Shown here piece after piece: positions 17,542 through 25,440 of a stretch of 64,000 nt of DNA (positions within the stretch are counted from its first letter, which is position 1; the number at the start of each line of letters is the position of its first letter). Source of the stretch: Aneurinibacillus uraniidurans (GTDB lineage Bacteria; Bacillota; Bacilli; Aneurinibacillales; Aneurinibacillaceae); NCBI RefSeq assembly GCF_028471905.1, contig NZ_CP116902.1:1524501-1588500 (forward strand). The letters run 5' to 3'. Made by a program: the position numbers and the translations under genes. The notes below the pieces were generated by a model. That model saw nothing but the letters and a program-made list of their open reading frames with translations, was not told the DNA's origin and did not search any database.

Positions 17542-18120
17542 TCAAGCAGAAGTTCGGGTCACTTTCCACGCCTGCCAACTGGTAAACAGCACAATGGCGA
17601 GCGCGACGACAGCGTCAAGCCGATACAGCTGCGTATTATTGATAAGGAGCAACGCAATTGCTGCGGCGATTGATACATAGCCTGCCGTCAAAAGTCGAGC
17701 AGCGTTTGCGACGAGTAGGGGAGGAGTTTGCGCATCACTCATGTTCTGCATGGTTTTGCCGAAGCTCCCATTAATCAGTGCACCGATACCGGCTACGACA
17801 GCACCAACTACAGGCAAAAGCACAGGGCTAGGGTGTAAAATGTTTTGCACAGACGCGAAGGCGATCCAAAGTCCGCCGCCCACTACAAATACGAGTGCGG
17901 CAAGAAGTATTTTTTTAGACGGCTCGGTATAGTGGGAATCGCCGCTGCGCAGGGTAAGAAAAACAGCGGCAGAAGCTGCTGCACACAGGAGTGAATACAG
18001 TCCGGCAGCAGCTACAGAAAGTGAGCCAGTTAGTAGTGTAATAAATCCTGTCATACAGAAGACGAATAAATTACAGGCAATCGATAAACCCGCAAAGCGG
18101 ATAGCAGTAGCAATGTTCAT
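17542..18120 (-). CDS. CDF-like membrane protein lacking the metal-binding residues
   Basis: A 192-residue six-helix protein that aligns with the membrane domain of cation diffusion facilitators: TGSLSVAAAGLYSLLCAA matches helix 2, VQNILHPSP the helix 3-4 loop and RLDAVVALAIVLFTSWQAW helix 6. The four transport-site ligands of FieF/YiiP (Asp, Asp, His, Asp) correspond to Tyr42, Cys46, Arg142 and Ala146. The cytoplasmic metal-sensing C-terminal domain is missing, and the protein ends just after helix 6. It cannot move zinc by the known mechanism; a changed function is more likely than random decay because the frame is intact. It diverges from the rhodanese gene. Confidence 0.75.
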   Translation of the reverse strand: MNIATAIRFAGLSIACNLFVFCMTGFITLLTGSLSVAAAGLYSLLCAAASAAVFLTLRSGDSHYTEPSKKILLAALVFVVGGGLWIAFASVQNILHPSPVLLPVVGAVVAGIGALINGSFGKTMQNMSDAQTPPLLVANAARLLTAGYVSIAAAIALLLINNTQLYRLDAVVALAIVLFTSWQAWKVTRTSA

Positions 18121-18227
18121 TTTCTTAGGACGTCCTTTCCTGAAATCTTTAGTAGCTAATTGAGCTTATTTGTAGTTCCATTCTCTATTGAACCACAGTC
18201 GCGCTGGATTTGGAATCATAATCCCGG

Positions 18228-18284
18228 TTGACAGAAACATAAGTTGCGAGCATAATCTAAATATATCATATACCCCATAGGGTA
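18228..18284 (+). promoter_or_regulatory. Promoter with CsoR/CstR-type operator for the rhodanese gene
   Basis: TTGACA (18228-18233) and CATAAT (18251-18256) are 17 bases apart. Just downstream is TACCCCATAGGGTA (18271-18284), a perfect TACCC-N4-GGGTA dyad of the kind bound by CsoR-family repressors, including the persulfide sensor CstR. It overlaps the expected transcription start and precedes AAAAGGAGAGAG, the ribosome site. Confidence 0.65.
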
Positions 18285-18299
18285 AAAGGAGAGAGACAA

Positions 18300-18614
18300 A
18301 TGTCACGTATTGTCAATATTTTGTCACAGCAGGTACAAGAGAGACAACAGCAAGGAGAAAAACTGCGAATTATTGATGTACGAGAACCGGAAGAAGTCGC
18401 ACAAGGAATCATTCCAGGTGCTGTTCATATCCGACTGTCTGAGTTGCCGAACCGGCTTAGTGAAATTGATAAAAGTGCAGAAACGATTTTCGTCTGTCGG
18501 GGTGGCAATCGTAGCAGCATGGCTTGTGAGTATTTGTTGGACCTTGGTTATACGAATGTTAAGAACTTAATGGGTGGAATGATCGGCTGGGATGGGCCGA
18601 TTGAAAAACGCTAA
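18300..18614 (+). CDS. Single-domain rhodanese (sulfurtransferase)
   Basis: A 104-residue rhodanese. RIIDVREPEEVAQGIIPGAVHI is split here by motif: IIDVREPEE and GIIPGAVHI, followed by the catalytic loop Cys-Arg-Gly-Gly-Asn-Arg-Ser in IFVCRGGNRSS and the C-terminal NLMGGMIGWDG. The active cysteine would carry a persulfide. The upstream CsoR/CstR-like dyad suggests induction by reactive sulfur species, as for rhodaneses of the cst operon, though no cstR gene lies in the window. The ribosome site AAAAGGAGAGAG fixes ATG 18300. A terminator follows, so the unit is monocistronic. Confidence 0.9.
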   Translation: MSRIVNILSQQVQERQQQGEKLRIIDVREPEEVAQGIIPGAVHIRLSELPNRLSEIDKSAETIFVCRGGNRSSMACEYLLDLGYTNVKNLMGGMIGWDGPIEKR

Positions 18615-18632
18615 TTATGATACACAATGTAG

Positions 18633-18672
18633 AAAAAAGCTAGTCTGATTTTATTCAGGCTAGCTTTTTTTG
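18633..18672 (+). terminator. Rho-independent terminator
   Basis: aaaaaagctag pairs with ctagctttttt around a short loop, with one bulge, and ends in seven T residues. It closes the rhodanese unit. Confidence 0.85.
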
Positions 18673-18792
18673 GAAATATATAAAACAAGTATGAAACTTC
18701 ATTGCTTTTGTACCGTATAAGCATACAAAATACATAAAATATGAAGAGCGCATCGTAGGAACTGGTGAGGAAATGGGGGAAAGAGGTGACAA

Positions 18793-19485
18793 ATGGACTG
18801 GAAAAAGCCGATTCAACTTTTTCAGGAGATAAATATTCAAGAAGAAGAGGGAAACCAACTTGTTCGGATCGGAGGTGTTCCACAAGGCATTGTGTGTGTA
18901 GGGCGCGGGACAGATGCAGCTGTGTTTGTGCATGAGGACCATCCAGGATACGCCTATAAAGTATATGCAGCCACAACGGATGCAAAACGTAAAAATGAAG
19001 AAGAGGCTTACCGAAAGCTTGGGAATAATCCATATTTTCCGACATATTACGGATCAGCCGAGCGATGCCTGGTGTTAAGTTACGAACAGGGAAAGAGTTT
19101 GTATGATTGCCTGATCGAAGGGGTTGAAATTCCGGCTCATGTGATTACACAGGTGGATGAAGCAATTGCATATGCACGCAGTGTCGGACTAAATCCGCGT
19201 GACGTTCATGTGAAAAATATTTTGTTACAGGGTGAGGTATGCCGAGTAGTCGATGTATCTGAGTATGTAAAGGAGGGGAATGATAGACGCTGGGAACATC
19301 TTAAGGAAGGCTATCGCCTGTATTATCCACTTATTGCAGCCCGTAAAATTCCTCCTGCTTTGCTCGAGTTTGTAAAGAAACAGTATTGGAAAAAAGCATC
19401 TTGTACGTTTTCGGTGCAGGCATTCGGACGCTTTTTGCTTCCGTTGCTTGGAATCGACAAGCAGCGAAAAGCTTTTTTCCTCTGA
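18793..19485 (+). CDS. RIO/YrzF-like protein kinase homologue
   Basis: A 230-residue kinase-like protein. VGRGTDAAVFVHEDHP is the nucleotide loop, YKVYA carries the likely ATP-binding lysine, GLNPRDVHVKNILL is the catalytic loop with Asp, and VVDVSEYVKEG stands for the metal-binding DFG segment, as in RIO-like kinases where the Phe and Gly are not kept. Relatives such as YrzF of B. subtilis are uncharacterised serine/threonine kinases. ATG 18793 follows AGAGGTGA. It is monocistronic with a terminator directly after the stop. Activity and substrates are unknown. Confidence 0.78.
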   Translation: MDWKKPIQLFQEINIQEEEGNQLVRIGGVPQGIVCVGRGTDAAVFVHEDHPGYAYKVYAATTDAKRKNEEEAYRKLGNNPYFPTYYGSAERCLVLSYEQGKSLYDCLIEGVEIPAHVITQVDEAIAYARSVGLNPRDVHVKNILLQGEVCRVVDVSEYVKEGNDRRWEHLKEGYRLYYPLIAARKIPPALLEFVKKQYWKKASCTFSVQAFGRFLLPLLGIDKQRKAFFL

Positions 19486-19497
19486 TAAGAAGCTTAT

Positions 19498-19540
19498 AAA
19501 AAACGTATGCAGCCTTATGTGGCTTGCATACGTTTTTTTG
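19498..19540. terminator. Bidirectional terminator between convergent genes
   Basis: aaaaaacgtatgcagcc pairs with ggcttgcatacgtttttt with one mismatch, flanked by A and T runs. It lies between the kinase and the CydB-like gene on the opposite strand, 5 bases before the latter ends. Confidence 0.85.
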
Positions 19541-19544
19541 TTGG

Positions 19545-20357
19545 TTAGTGTTGGCTTCGTGTGCATTTATGATGAAGCAAAAAGAGTTGTCTGGCAGCGT
19601 ATAGTACCGGAAGCAGTAAAAACAGTGCTCCCACACAAAGCGTAGTAAGGATAAAGGACGGGCTGATTTTTCCATCATATACAGTAACGTATGGATACAA
19701 TACGTACGGATAATGAGATACAGCATAGCCAAAAAACGCGAGCCCGTACTGTATGGTAATCAGAAAAAAGGAGACACCATACGCTTTTTTCTTGTAAACA
19801 AGATACACAGCTACAAGAAATGCCAGAAATGAAAGTGGGAATACCCACATCACCGTTAGCATGTCGATGAAGTGCAGGCGATTGTGCAGCTTGAGCATAA
19901 AGAACACAATGACAGAAGCAAGAATAGCAGGAAGACTCCACATCAGTGTATATACGCGGAGCATCGCTTCTGCCCCCACATCTTTGATCCGTCTGGCATA
20001 GTAGGTCAGAAAACTAGCAGAAATAAATAGAATGCTTACAACGGCGAGGAGAATCACACTCCAGGAAAACGGACTAGTAAGCAAATCATTCAGCAGTAGT
20101 GTAAGACGACCGTTTTGAATCGTAAAGAAGTCTCCTTCAGAAATAGCAAGCAAAACGGGAATGACCAGACCGATCATGCCGTAAATGATCCAGAATGGAG
20201 ACGAATAGCGCTGAATGGCAGCATAAAGCGGAGGCACCTCGCCGGACCAATCGCTGTACAGACGAAAAAATCCCGCACCGGAATGAATCGCTCCTACAAT
20301 TACATAGCCGAACAGCATAAACCAGAGCACCGAAATAATGAACAGATCAAGCGGCAT
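19545..20357 (-). CDS. Orphan CydB-like (cytochrome bd oxidase subunit II family) membrane protein
   Basis: A 270-residue protein with about eight hydrophobic segments. The early helix LDLFIISVLWFMLFGYVIVG, the following GAGFFR and the late YAVSHYPYVLYPYVTVYD resemble subunit II of bd-type quinol oxidases, where a G-x-YP-x-L motif is usual. It is shorter than typical CydB (about 340 residues), and no cydA-like partner, which would carry the haems, lies within the window. Subunit II has no catalytic haem in known bd enzymes, so an orphan must either pair with a distant subunit I or do something else. ATG 20357 has GGAGGGAAAAAT upstream. Confidence 0.6.
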   Translation of the reverse strand: MPLDLFIISVLWFMLFGYVIVGAIHSGAGFFRLYSDWSGEVPPLYAAIQRYSSPFWIIYGMIGLVIPVLLAISEGDFFTIQNGRLTLLLNDLLTSPFSWSVILLAVVSILFISASFLTYYARRIKDVGAEAMLRVYTLMWSLPAILASVIVFFMLKLHNRLHFIDMLTVMWVFPLSFLAFLVAVYLVYKKKAYGVSFFLITIQYGLAFFGYAVSHYPYVLYPYVTVYDGKISPSFILTTLCVGALFLLLPVLYAARQLFLLHHKCTRSQH

Positions 20358-20639
20358 ATTTTTCCCTCCGCACGATAAAATAAATCTCTATTTAGCATTG
20401 TACTGAAAAAATGTGCGCAAATGATGAAAAGGATATGACAAATTTTAAAAAACTTATGTTTCCATTGTGAAAACCTCATTTGTGAAATGAGAGCATTAGT
20501 AATAAAGAAGCAGGTATGTAAGACAACTTACAAAGCTTTAACATTGGCTTAATGTGTGGTTTATATTACCGAAGTATGATGAAACAGTAAACAATCAACA
20601 TAAAAACAAATGAAACAAGAACAATGGGAGGTTTTTTTG

Positions 20640-21752
20640 ATGAAACGTCAATGGAGTAAGAAATCTTTTAAAGCAATTCAAGCTGGAATACTAGGAATGA
20701 GCTTACTAGGTTTAACGGCTTGCGGAACAAAAGAAGAATCTGCTGCTCCTGTTGTTAAAGATCCTAGTTCATTAAGCGTTGGAGAAATCGAAGCAAAAGC
20801 AAAGACAGAAGGAGAAGTCAACAGTGCTGGTATGCCTGATACATGGGCGAATTGGGGAGAAACATGGGCTGACGTGACCAAAAAATATAATTTGAAGCAT
20901 ACAGATACAGATATATCGAGCGCTGAGGAGATTGCTAAATTCGAAGCTGAAAAAGAGAATGCAACCGCTGATATCGGTGACATGGGAATTTCTTTTGCTC
21001 CAATTGCTGAAAAGAAAGGATTAACTCTTCCATATAAAACTTCTCATTGGAATGAAATACCTCAATGGGCGAAAGACGACAATGGGGATTGGGTTGTTGG
21101 ATACCAAGGAACGATTGCATTCCTTACGAATAAAAAATTGGTGAAAAACCCGCCGAAATCCTGGGACGACATTTTGAAGGGGAATTACAAAGTGACAATT
21201 GGGGATGTGCAGCGCGGAGCGCAAAATCAGATGGGCGTTCTTGCTGCGGCGATGGCTTACGGCGGTAGTGAATCGAATATTAAGCCAGGACTTGACTTTT
21301 TTGCTAAACTTGCGAAGCAAGGCCGCCTTAGTCTAACGGACGCAAAGCCAGCCAATATTGAAAAAGGCGAAGTAGAAGTTGCGATTGTGTGGGATTTCAA
21401 CGCACTTAATTATGCTACTCAAATAAACCGTGACCAATTTGATATATGCATTCCAAAAGAAGGTTCGGTAGTCAGCGGCTATACAACGATTATTAACAAA
21501 TATGCAAAACATCCATATGCAGCGATGGCAACTCGAGAATATATCTTGAGTGACCAAGGACAAATTAACCTGGCTAAAGGATTTGCTCGTCCAATTCGTG
21601 ATGTAAAACTTCCAAAAGAAGTAGCTGACAAAATGCTTCCAAAAGAGCAATACAACAATGCAAAACCAATCAAAGATCCACAAGCTTGGGAAAAAACAGC
21701 CAGTACTTTACCACAACTCTGGCAAGAAGAGGTGTTAGTCAATGTCAAATAA
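20640..21752 (+). CDS. ABC transporter solute-binding lipoprotein
   Basis: About 370 residues. A lipoprotein signal ends at LLGLTACG, cysteine near residue 28. The mature part is a class II binding protein of the iron/polyamine/2-aminoethylphosphonate group: DIGDMGISFAPIAEKKGLTL, GYQGTIAFLTNKKLV with PPKSWDDILKGNYKV, VAIVWDFNALNYA and hinge strands. GGGAGG precedes ATG 20640; the in-frame ATG 20610 has none. Its end overlaps the next gene by 11 bases. It delivers substrate to the permeases at 22677 and 23528. A phosphate ester or phosphonate ligand is suggested by the company of a phosphohydrolase. Confidence 0.87.
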   Translation: MKRQWSKKSFKAIQAGILGMSLLGLTACGTKEESAAPVVKDPSSLSVGEIEAKAKTEGEVNSAGMPDTWANWGETWADVTKKYNLKHTDTDISSAEEIAKFEAEKENATADIGDMGISFAPIAEKKGLTLPYKTSHWNEIPQWAKDDNGDWVVGYQGTIAFLTNKKLVKNPPKSWDDILKGNYKVTIGDVQRGAQNQMGVLAAAMAYGGSESNIKPGLDFFAKLAKQGRLSLTDAKPANIEKGEVEVAIVWDFNALNYATQINRDQFDICIPKEGSVVSGYTTIINKYAKHPYAAMATREYILSDQGQINLAKGFARPIRDVKLPKEVADKMLPKEQYNNAKPIKDPQAWEKTASTLPQLWQEEVLVNVK

Positions 21753-22575
21753 AGTGATCGCGATTGTTGTTGATGGCATGCGATACGATAAAGCCTGTGA
21801 GACGCTCGGATTTATTCAACATCTGGTTGAAACGAATCAGGCGGCACTGTACAAGGTAAAGTCAGAGCTTCCAAGTCTGTCCCGTCCATTATATGAAGTA
21901 TTATTGACAGGTACGCCTGTATTCATGAATGAAATTACGTCAAACCAAACCGTTCGTCTATCTACGGAAAAAAGTCTCTTTCATCTTACGAAAGAAAACG
22001 GCTTAAGAAATGCAACAGCATCGTATTACTGGGTAAGTGAACTTTATAATCGTGCGCCATTCGACTTTATTGAAGATCGTGAGCAAGAAGATGAGTCTAA
22101 GCCGATTCAATATGGCAAGTTCTATTGGGACGAAGACTATCCGGACAGTCATTTGATAATGGATGCCGAGGTTTTGCGCAGAAAGTATGATCCGGACTTT
22201 TTATACATTCATCCTATGGGTGTTGACGTAAAAGGAGAAAATTATGGTTCGGAATCGAAAGAATATCGTGAGCAAATTTTGAAAATGGGCAGCTTATTAG
22301 CACAACTTCTACCGATTTGGATGAAAGCTGGTTACCACATTTTAATTACGTCTGATCATGGCATGAGTGAATATGGCAACCATGGCGGCATAACGGATGG
22401 TGAACGCGACGTACCGCTGTTCATCATCAGCCCAAGAGTGGAAGCTGGAATTCACGAAGAAGTCGTTCCACAATTGGCTTTTGCACCACTCGTTTGTGAA
22501 CTCTTAGGGATTGAGCGGACCGATAAAATGATTTCTTATCGATTGCCTGGATTGAAGGAAACAGTCGCTCATTAG
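21742..22575 (+). CDS. Alkaline phosphatase superfamily hydrolase (nucleotide pyrophosphatase/phosphodiesterase-like)
   Basis: A 277-residue cytoplasmic protein with no signal peptide. Metal-site residues can be followed: Asp11 in VVDGMRYD, a probable Ser47 nucleophile in LPSLSRP, Asp162 in VDVKGENYG, Asp205-His206 in SDHGMSEYG and His214 in NHGG. The second ligand of the usual D-x-x-G-H motif is Glu166 instead of His, which is odd. Family members cleave phosphodiesters, pyrophosphates or C-P bonds. Because it is intracellular and sits between binding protein and permeases, it probably cleaves the imported compound. Overlap with the upstream gene implies coupled translation. Confidence 0.82.
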   Translation: MSNKVIAIVVDGMRYDKACETLGFIQHLVETNQAALYKVKSELPSLSRPLYEVLLTGTPVFMNEITSNQTVRLSTEKSLFHLTKENGLRNATASYYWVSELYNRAPFDFIEDREQEDESKPIQYGKFYWDEDYPDSHLIMDAEVLRRKYDPDFLYIHPMGVDVKGENYGSESKEYREQILKMGSLLAQLLPIWMKAGYHILITSDHGMSEYGNHGGITDGERDVPLFIISPRVEAGIHEEVVPQLAFAPLVCELLGIERTDKMISYRLPGLKETVAH

Positions 22576-22608
22576 AAAGGACAGATGAGAAGTCTACTTT
22601 TATCATGT

Positions 22609-22640
22609 GAATCGATCTGGTGATAGAGCCAGATCGATTC
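22609..22640 (+). other. Perfect 12-bp intra-operon hairpin
   Basis: gaatcgatctgg (22609-22620) pairs perfectly with ccagatcgattc (22629-22640) around tgatagag. The following bases are AAAAAATTG, with no T run on the + strand, so it is not a normal terminator for this operon. An RNA processing or stability element that sets binding protein and hydrolase apart from the permeases is more likely. Confidence 0.7.
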
Positions 22641-22676
22641 AAAAAATTGTGAGCACATATAGAGGAGCGAAAACTC

Positions 22677-23531
22677 TTGCAAAAAATGAAAAAACCAAAA
22701 TGGTATGCTTTAGCTCTTTTACTGCCCTTTATCATTCTTGTGATTGGCTTTGAAATTGGACCGTTAGTTTCCATGATTAAAAATAGCTTTTATGCAGACG
22801 ATGGAATCAAGCTTACAATCGACCAATACGTAACGATATTCAAAAGTAAATTTTACTTACAAGCCATTTATAACAGCGTGCTTATTTCACTGTTTTCTGC
22901 CATAACTTCGATCATTGTGGCTGTTGTTGTCGCTTTTTCGTTTACAAAGTTCTCGCAACAAGTACAAAACCGTTTACTTATGATTGCCAACATGACTTCG
23001 AATTTTGAAGGGATTCCCCTTTCTTTTTCATACATTATTTTACTCGGAAACAATGGTCTGTTTACGCTGCTTTTTGCCAAGCTTGGCTGGGATGTGTTTG
23101 CAAAGTTTAATCTCTACTCCTGGACCGGATTAATTCTCGTTTACGTTTACTTCCAAATTCCTCTGGCTGTTATGCTTCTTTATCCTTCTTATCAGGGGAT
23201 TAAACAACAATGGAAAGAAGCAGCAGCATTATTAGGAGCTTCAAAACGACAGTTTTGGTTCCATATTGGGCTGCCGGTTCTGTTACCTAGTATTGCAGGG
23301 ATATTCAGCATTTTGTTTGCGAATGCCATGGGTGCTTATGCTACCGCTTATGCCTTAGTCGGCAGTAACTATAATTTATTGTCGCTGCAAATTGCGTCTC
23401 TAGTTGCCAGCGATGTTACATTAAAGCCACAGCTAGGTAGTGCATTAGGTGTTTTGCTAGCTTCCACTATGATTGTCGCGATGTGGTTTAATCAACGAAT
23501 GATGCGCCGCATTAGGAGGGATTTACGATGA
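22677..23531 (+). CDS. ABC transporter permease (first)
   Basis: A 284-residue permease with six or seven hydrophobic segments and the importer EAA loop EAAALLGASKRQFWFHIGLP. It resembles the PotB/FbpB class. TTG 22677 has GAGGAGC with a spacing of 8; ATG 22686 would be 17 away, so TTG is chosen. The stop overlaps the next start in ATGA. It forms the membrane channel with the permease at 23528. Confidence 0.9.
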   Translation: MQKMKKPKWYALALLLPFIILVIGFEIGPLVSMIKNSFYADDGIKLTIDQYVTIFKSKFYLQAIYNSVLISLFSAITSIIVAVVVAFSFTKFSQQVQNRLLMIANMTSNFEGIPLSFSYIILLGNNGLFTLLFAKLGWDVFAKFNLYSWTGLILVYVYFQIPLAVMLLYPSYQGIKQQWKEAAALLGASKRQFWFHIGLPVLLPSIAGIFSILFANAMGAYATAYALVGSNYNLLSLQIASLVASDVTLKPQLGSALGVLLASTMIVAMWFNQRMMRRIRRDLR

Positions 23532-24400
23532 AGTCTTCATTGACCGTTCATAAAATAATTGTTGGATTACTTATCATCTATTTGGTAATTCCGCTTCTCG
23601 GAACATTTTTATTTTCCATTGCGGGTAAGTGGGATCATACGATTTTACCTGAGTCTTTTACGATGAAGTGGTACATTCAATTGTTCCAGGATGAAAGATT
23701 TTTTACTGCCTTTGAACACACATTGTTTTTGATTGTTATGTCTGTAGGGCTTAGCACTCTGATTATGCTTCCAACAATCTTTATCATCAGCGTATATTTT
23801 CGTAAATGGGAAGGGCTGCTTCAAGCAACGGCTATGCTTCCTTATGGAATCCCGCCAATTGTTGGAGCGGTAGGATTAATCAAGTTATATTCGGATGGAC
23901 CGATTCAAATTTCTGGAACACCTTGGATTTTGATCGGCGCCTATTTTGTTACGATTCTACCATTTATGTATCAGGGGATTCGGAACAGTCTTCGTACAAT
24001 TAATGCAGTAGAACTTGTTGATGCAGCTGAGTTATTGGGAGCATCAAAGCTCCAGGCTTTTCGAACGGTAGTGTTTCCAAATATTCTATCAGGTATCTTA
24101 GTATCAACTCTATTATCCGTTGCCCTTTTGTTTAGTGAGTTTTCTTTCGCTAATTTACTCGTTGGAGGTCGATTTGAAACCTTGCAAATTTATCTTTCCA
24201 ACAAATTAAATACGAGCGGTCACTTAACAAGTGCCATTGTGATTACGTATTATTCCGTGATTTTAGTAGTAACCGGTGCCGTCTTAAAACTCACGTTTAG
24301 AGACCAAAAAAGTCCGATGCTGTTAAATAAGAAGCGAGTGTTTTCGATTTTCAAGAAGAAATCTTCTCAAAAAATTACGGTCTTGGAAGGTGAAAATTAA
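23528..24400 (+). CDS. ABC transporter permease (second)
   Basis: A 290-residue PotC/FbpB-like permease with six hydrophobic segments and the EAA loop VDAAELLGASKLQAFRTVVF. An unusual lysine/serine-rich tail (KKRVFSIFKKKSSQK) extends past the last helix. ATG 23528 overlaps the first permease, preceded by AGGAGGG, and its stop overlaps the ATPase start. The three genes are strictly coupled. Confidence 0.9.
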   Translation: MKSSLTVHKIIVGLLIIYLVIPLLGTFLFSIAGKWDHTILPESFTMKWYIQLFQDERFFTAFEHTLFLIVMSVGLSTLIMLPTIFIISVYFRKWEGLLQATAMLPYGIPPIVGAVGLIKLYSDGPIQISGTPWILIGAYFVTILPFMYQGIRNSLRTINAVELVDAAELLGASKLQAFRTVVFPNILSGILVSTLLSVALLFSEFSFANLLVGGRFETLQIYLSNKLNTSGHLTSAIVITYYSVILVVTGAVLKLTFRDQKSPMLLNKKRVFSIFKKKSSQKITVLEGEN

Positions 24401-25413
24401 TGAACTATGTAAGCATTGACCAAGTAACGAAGCGATATGAAAATCAGGTCGTTTTAAATAATATTTCTTTAACCTTGCAAAAAGGAGAATTCGCTACGCT
24501 TCTTGGACAAAGTGGATGCGGAAAAAGTACGTTATTACGTTCTATTGCAGGACTTGAAGAAGTTGATACGGGGAGCATCCTGGTAGATCAAAAAAACATT
24601 ACCCATTTATCACCACGTCAGCGTGATGTCGGGATGGTGTTTCAATCGTATGCGCTTTTCCCAAATATGACGGTTTTTGATAATATTGCATATGGCCTCA
24701 AAATGAAAAAAGAGAAAAATATCAAATCAAGAGTGCAGAATATGATTGATATGGTCGATTTAACTGGAAAAGAAGGATCTTATCCGCATCAATTATCTGG
24801 CGGGCAGCAGCAGCGGGTTGCTCTTGCACGAGCACTTGTAATGGAACCGAAAGTGTTGCTTTTGGATGAACCGTTAAGTGCATTGGATGCAAAGATCAGA
24901 AAAAATCTACAAAAAGAATTAAAGAGAATCCAAAGAGAATTAGAGATTACAACGATTTTTGTTACGCATGATCAGGAAGAAGCGATGACTCTGTCTGATA
25001 AGATTTTTATTATGAATGAAGGGAACATCGTACAATATGGTTCGCCATCAGAAATTTATACGTCCCCGATCAATACATTTGTGGCAAAATTCATTGGAAA
25101 TTATAATGTTCTAGATATAGAGGTCTTTAATAAGCTTGTTCACAGTACAGAATTAACAGGCTATGAGGTAGCGATTCGTCCTGAAGTTTTACAATTGATT
25201 CCTGATGGGCAAGACATCCAGTCTTTACAAGATAATTGGACAGTACAAGGTTTGATTCGGGATATTTCAATGACAGGGAATGTTTTACGATACGAAGTAG
25301 AAACAGATGGTTCGATTTTTTATGTGGATTCTCTTCACCATCAAGGTGGAATGCTAGAGCAAGGTTCACGCGCTCATATACTTATCCCTAAGAAAGAATG
25401 CATTGCTTTATAA
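24400..25413 (+). CDS. ABC transporter ATP-binding protein (PotA/FbpC-like)
   Basis: A 337-residue ATPase: Walker A GQSGCGKST, Q-loop VFQSYALFPNMTV, signature [15 protein letters not shown], Walker B VLLLDEPLSALD, and H-loop THDQEEAM. A C-terminal TOBE-like domain (about 240-335, AIRPEVLQLIPDG) is typical of the polyamine/iron/phosphonate importer group. The start overlaps the previous stop (TAATGA). It energises import through the two upstream permeases. Confidence 0.93.
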   Translation: MNYVSIDQVTKRYENQVVLNNISLTLQKGEFATLLGQSGCGKSTLLRSIAGLEEVDTGSILVDQKNITHLSPRQRDVGMVFQSYALFPNMTVFDNIAYGLKMKKEKNIKSRVQNMIDMVDLTGKEGSYPHQLSGGQQQRVALARALVMEPKVLLLDEPLSALDAKIRKNLQKELKRIQRELEITTIFVTHDQEEAMTLSDKIFIMNEGNIVQYGSPSEIYTSPINTFVAKFIGNYNVLDIEVFNKLVHSTELTGYEVAIRPEVLQLIPDGQDIQSLQDNWTVQGLIRDISMTGNVLRYEVETDGSIFYVDSLHHQGGMLEQGSRAHILIPKKECIAL

Positions 25414-25440
25414 ATTATAAAGAAATAATAAGGTGATGAA

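Noticed and set aside
20640-25413. 2-Aminoethylphosphonate transport and catabolism as the sole role of the ABC cluster
   Set aside because: The importer type fits, but there is no phnW, phnX or phnA-type phosphonatase, and this would not explain dsdA or the SMR pair. Kept as an alternative only.
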